A stretch of 64,000 nt of DNA from Linnemannia schmuckeri (taxonomy: Eukaryota > Mortierellomycota > Mortierellomycetes > Mortierellales > Mortierellaceae), in NCBI GenBank assembly GCA_029449235.1, contig JANATG010000018.1, positions 434,001-498,000 on the forward strand. The letters are read 5' to 3'. Every line of letters starts with the position of its first letter. Within the stretch, counting starts at the first letter, position 1. This document shows, in pieces, positions 60,540 to 64,000 of this stretch. Both the position numbers and the translations under genes were made by a program. The notes below the pieces were generated by a model. It ran no database searches and was not told the DNA's origin. It saw nothing but the letters and a program-made list of their open reading frames with translations.

Positions 60540-60777
60540 TCGTGCGAGTGAACTTAGGTTGTGAAAGAAGGTAAAGATACTCTTGCGGGCTTGACTTGGT
60601 TTGGCTTGTGCGAATGTGGCGGAGTAAAAGAATGGTATTTCTGTGATAAAGGAGAGGGGAAAAAAAGGACGGCACAATGGGTATTTATGTGACTTAATAG
60701 GGCTCCCTTTTGAAATGCAGGAAAATGATACGTATAGATCATAAACATCAGCATTCTAGACCTGTAAACTATAACCC

Positions 60778-61102
60778 CTTTGAAAGACAGAAAAAAAAAG
60801 GACAAGTACGGAGGGCACCAACACTAACACCTTTTCGAAGCAGGTCAAACAAGGGACAGTAAAGAGCCAAAGAGAAAAGGAAATAAGTCGGAAAAAAAAA
60901 GCATTCTGAAGCGCATGAATAGAATTATCCCTAAAGAACAGACTTGATCTCGAGAGAGAGGTTGCAATCTTTCAGCCTGACTGGAGGCATTTTTCGTTCA
61001 ATCGCAATGAGAAAGCAAGAGAGAAAATCACGATTGCTAGGAAGTGGGAAAGATCCAAGGCCCTCACACATGCGCTGTTTTCTTCGTATAGTAGTAGTGC
61101 TA
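60778..61102 (+). repeat. Dispersed repeat, copy 2
   Basis: This is the partner of the repeat at 333-682, in the same orientation and about 60 kb away. Shared ordered blocks are listed at that entry. The best ones here are TTTGAAAGACAGAAAA, GGGACAGTA, GAGCCAAAGAG, AAGCGCATGAA, CTGGAGGCATTTTTCGTTC with GCAATGAG, and GTGGGAAAGATCCAAGG. It sits between the Cys-rich protein gene and the retroelement-like copies, in a repeat-rich patch. Confidence 0.6.
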
Positions 61103-61535
61103 ACAATAGAGTGATGGTGAGGAGTTGTAAACTCTTTGAACAGACGCGTTTATTGCATCTGGTAGGATAGGGGAAGCCTGACTCCTTGCGTTCTTGAAGG
61201 AGCCTCAGTTGCTCCAATTGGATGGAAAAAAGAGTGAAAGTCTGATCAAAACTGTAGGCGTGTCGCGTTGATCATAAATGGTCTAATATTTTTTTCTTCA
61301 GGCATCAAACATTTTGCGACATCGCACTATAGATTCAGGAACAAAAATGTTGTAGATACAAACACCCAATACATACACATCTCGACTTGGGACCATGCTG
61401 CTGGGGTTTCCAACAATCTTCGCTCCCTTTTACTTAGTACCCAAAGCATACCCCTCATCTACTCTAGGTTTGATGCCCGCACCTCCCCACTATTTAAAAA
61501 AACCACCTTACTGACATCAAGCGAGCGATATTACG

Positions 61536-61752
61536 TTTTTTTTTTTTTTTTTTTTTTTTTTTTGTACGCAATTTTATTTCTCCAGTGAAAAGCCCAAGAA
61601 AGGCATTTGATAGTGAAAGGGACTACATACCAAACTCTCCCAAGAGCCACCCACCAGTCGTAGTCCGGTCCACAACCTAGCCCTGCGCAACAATTGCCGC
61701 TTCTCCTCACAGCTTCAATAGAAGAAAATAAAACTAGATACGAATGAAAGGA
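61536..61752 (-). mobile_element. Poly(A)-tailed retroelement-like copy 1
   Basis: On the minus strand this copy ends in AATAAAATTGCGTAC followed by A28, so it looks like a reverse-transcribed, polyadenylated RNA. It matches copy 2 (61920-62140) along its whole length of about 215 nt, with shared blocks on the plus strand such as ATTTTATTTCTC, GGCATTTG, GGGACTACA, CTGCGCAACAATTG and AATAAAACTAGATACGAAT. It has no coding domain, so it is a SINE or the 3' end of a LINE. I found no target-site duplication for this copy. Confidence 0.65.
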
Positions 61753-61915
61753 ATTCTTCCCATCCTCTCCATGTATGACAATCTCCTCCTTCCCAACAAA
61801 CTATCCAACAACCGCTCATCGGGCGCGCGTGGATCCATGGACGCTCCAGGGCAGTGCTCATTTTCATGTCTGGCTAGCGAAGCGCCACACGGGCAAAAAC
61901 CATCTCGGGTGATGT

Positions 61916-61919
<4 letters not shown>

Positions 61920-61950
<31 letters not shown>

Positions 61951-62140
61951 TACACAATTTTATTTCTCTGACAAACAGTACAAAGGAGGCATTTGGAAGT
62001 AAAGGGGACTACAGACCAAATTCTTCAGTACACCATCCGCCAGTCACAGTCCGACTCGGAGCCTGGCTCTGCGCAACAATTGTCGCTGCTCTTCACAGCA
62101 AAAACGGGAGACAAAATAAAACTAGATACGAATAAAGGGG
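61920..62140 (-). mobile_element. Poly(A)-tailed retroelement-like copy 2
   Basis: This is a diverged copy of the same element, again on the minus strand, with A30 at its 3' end preceded by AATAAAATTGTGTAC. The sequences just outside, GATGTATCC at 61911-61919 and GATTGTATCC at 62140-62149, may be an imperfect target-site duplication. It lies 131 nt before the first tRNA-Asp gene. No tRNA-derived promoter boxes are obvious in its head. Confidence 0.65.
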
Positions 62141-62271
62141 ATTGTATCCCTGACTCCAGTCACCACGGGCAAGAGCAACATCACGTGACTAACTAGAACC
62201 TGAGCGGGGCAGAGTAACGCTTTGCCTAAACTGTAAGTAAGGGCCCCAGGGAACCGTATCCAAAAGCTTAT

Positions 62272-62343
62272 TCCTTGGTAGTATAGTGGTGAGTATCTCC
62301 GCCTGTCACGCGGAAGACCGGGGTTCAATTCCCCGCCAAGGAG
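62272..62343 (+). tRNA. tRNA-Asp (GTC), copy 1
   Basis: A 72-nt cloverleaf. The acceptor stem TCCTTGG pairs with CCAAGGA and has discriminator G. The anticodon loop CTGTCAC sits on the stem TCCGC/GCGGA and gives GTC. The T arm contains GGTTCAATTCC (B box), and the D arm TAGTATAGTGGTGAGTA is normal (A box). There is no intron and no encoded CCA. A T-rich pol III stop follows within 30 nt. Confidence 0.97.
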
Positions 62344-62457
62344 CTTCTCTTTTGCATTTTTGGATTTTTTCCCAGGCCCCGCCCCTAATTTTGAACGGGG
62401 CCGATCAGGGATGGGTTCAAGGTGGAGAACGGGGGCATCTCTACAAAAAGAGCTTAT

Positions 62458-62529
62458 TCCTTGGTAGTATAGTGGTGAGTATCTCCGCCTGTCACGCGGA
62501 AGACCGGGGTTCAATTCCCCGCCAAGGAG
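62458..62529 (+). tRNA. tRNA-Asp (GTC), copy 2
   Basis: Identical over all 72 nt to the copy 186 bp upstream. The duplication also includes short flanks: AGCTTAT lies before both and GCTTC with a T-rich stop after both, while the spacer is otherwise different. Confidence 0.97.
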
Positions 62530-62989
62530 CTTCATCTTTTGTTTTTGGCCCCATGGGCCCCCCTTGAAAACCGGAGTAGAGGCTGCTTTTATTTTGAATT
62601 CTGATGCCACCTGAAGTCAGCTATGTTCCGATCATGCATCGCATGGTTCAACTGTTACTTTTTTTATCTCACCATTGTAGAAGTAGGTGGACGATGACCT
62701 TTTTGATTTTGCGTTCTTTTAATGCCATTTCTGATCTTTTCGTTCAAGGACTACACCGCTCATGTTTGTAGATTGCAAATAACCACTCGCCCTGTTGCTT
62801 TCGTTTGTCAATGGTACAGGACGAAGCATTGTCAAAAAGAAAAAAAATGAAAAACAACGGTCTATCAAATTTTAATGCAAACAAAGTAATAATAAAAAAA
62901 TGCTTCCACTCTTTCTCGTCCTCAACCTCACCGTTTCCAAATGCATGGTGGCAACGGCCTTTCTCTCCCAACTGGAACCAGAAGAAAGA
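62530..62989. other. Intergenic region
   Basis: This runs from the second tRNA-Asp gene to the 3' end of the minus-strand uS15m gene. It is A/T-rich. I see no further gene. Confidence 0.6.
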
Positions 62990-64000
62990 TTAAACGACAA
63001 TCTCGTCCTCGATGGCACGGGGCTCGAGACCAAGACGATCGAGGCAGATGTGGTAGCGCTCGGGGTAGGTCTTCTTGAGGTATTTGAGGACGGTCTGGCG
63101 CTGGTGAATCAGCATGCGGAGACGGCGGTAGTTGTGCTTGTCCTTCTTGTTGTTGAGAATGTGGTTGTGCAAGTTCTGGATCCTGACAGTCATTACAGCG
63201 GCTAAATGCGTTATGGACATGGGCCAAAATGAATGTAATAAATGCGTTAATGTCCATGATGCATATAGCACATAGTCCCCCACCATATTATAAAAGACTG
63301 TCGTTCTTTTTCGTCCTGTGCAACGCCTCTGTTATTGATAATATTAATCAATGCTAATACCAATCCAGAAGGCCATGAGTAAAAAAAAAACAAAGAGTTT
63401 ACCTTGAACCTCGGGGCTTCCGGTATCGCCTTCAGCACGCTGGAAGGCTTCCCTGGCCCTCCTGACGTTCTCCAATGTGACCTGTTTTGCGTTTCCGTTC
63501 TCGAGGGCAGTGATACGGCGAACAAGCTCAGCCTTCTGCTGCTCGATGGGGAGCTGGATCTTCTCGTTGACAAGGGTCGAGCGGACCATCAGTTCCTGGA
63601 CCTGCACATGAGGCACTTTCTCGAAGATCAGATCGGCTTCCTGTTCGGTCAAAAAATGCTGGTATCCCGAGGGGTTCGAGGTCGATACAATTAGGGGAGT
63701 CCTGGACGACGAGGAGAAGATAGAGGGTGATGATGATGAGGTCGTGAAGGCGAAACCGGATGACTTTGTTGTAGCATCCTCCTCGTTGGTGGTTGTGTTA
63801 GATTCAGGGGTGACGGGTTTGATGGCGGCAAGGGGAGCTTGGAAGACGGATTGAGGGCGGAGGAGGGATTGTGTAAACTCGGTCTGCTTTCCAATGATAT
63901 AGTCTGGGGTCGAGGCCTCAAAGTCAAGGCGCTTTTTTTCCTGCTTCTGAAGATTGTTTTTGCGGATCTGAATGACAATGTCCTTCCTGGATCGACGAGG
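62990..64000 (-). CDS. Mitochondrial small-subunit ribosomal protein uS15 (partial)
   Basis: A component of the mitochondrial 30S-type subunit that binds the central domain of the small rRNA. Two exons are visible (64000-63403, running off the right edge, and 63201-62990). They join in phase 1 across a 201-nt intron and give the last 269 residues. The uS15 core spans the junction: GDTGSPEVQA, then VRIQNLHNHILNNKKDKHNYRRL, with the family's conserved His and Lys/Arg contacts. It ends YLKKTYPERYHICLDRLGLEPRA followed by a short acidic tail. Upstream of the core are about 100 residues rich in Ser, Thr and Lys that belong to the mitochondrial extension; the targeting peptide and start lie outside the window. 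The counterpart in yeast is Mrps28. Confidence 0.93.

Noticed and set aside
62122..62610. 162-codon minus-strand frame with repeated GGELNPGLPRDRRRYS motifs
   Set aside because: The repeated motif is just the two identical tRNA-Asp genes read on the wrong strand.

Overview
The window is nuclear DNA from a fungus. Spliceosomal introns with GT..AG ends (about 65-700 nt) interrupt most genes, mRNA leaders are pyrimidine-rich, TATA boxes lie upstream of several starts, and the gene families are fungal: an Isp4-like OPT transporter, an EXG-type glucanase, a Cmr2/Cps1-like protein and an Ecl1-like factor. Moderate GC, a bias for C-ending codons in the well-expressed genes, and the METTL24-like and ceramidase genes suggest an early-diverging filamentous fungus, possibly the Mortierella group. 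That placement is inference, not shown by the sequence.

Layout, left to right. The last codons of an unrecognised gene (2-91) are followed by 3.4 kb without genes that holds one copy of a dispersed repeat. Next come an OPT-family oligopeptide transporter (+, 3540-5926), a mucin-like single-pass membrane protein (-, 6780-8528), a GNAT acetyltransferase (+, 11208-11795), CTP synthase (+, 12294-14221) and a membrane-anchored GH5 exo-beta-1,3-glucanase (+, 14964-16979). Three minus-strand genes follow: a METTL24-like membrane methyltransferase (18179-20390), an FAD-dependent monooxygenase with a very long C-terminal extension (22607-26400), and a ten-exon, 1850-residue DIP2/Cmr2-like protein with tandem adenylation-type domains (28548-35632).

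From 35.6 to 48.1 kb there is no gene I can support. This stretch holds microsatellites, minisatellites and a degenerate tandem repeat near 39.4-40.0 kb. It is followed by a small Ecl1-like zinc-binding protein (+, 48122-48678) and another 4.4 kb without genes. The right part carries a membrane-anchored acidic protein that appears frame-shifted (-, 53061-55121), a divergent alkaline ceramidase (+, 55719-56909), a second membrane-anchored acidic protein (+, 57311-59866) and a small secreted cysteine-rich protein (-, 60108-60539). A repeat-rich patch follows, with a second copy of the dispersed repeat, two poly(A)-tailed retroelement-like copies and a tandem pair of tRNA-Asp(GTC) genes. The window ends inside the gene for mitochondrial ribosomal protein uS15 (-, 62990-64000).

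The genes do not form an operon or an obvious pathway cluster. Loose themes are membrane lipid homeostasis (the DIP2-like protein and ceramidase), nucleotide supply (CTP synthase) and the cell surface (glucanase, mucin-like protein, secreted Cys-rich protein). I found no CRISPR array, rRNA, phage or viral gene. The most unusual content is in the repeats and in the size of the gene-free region, not in a recognisable new protein system.
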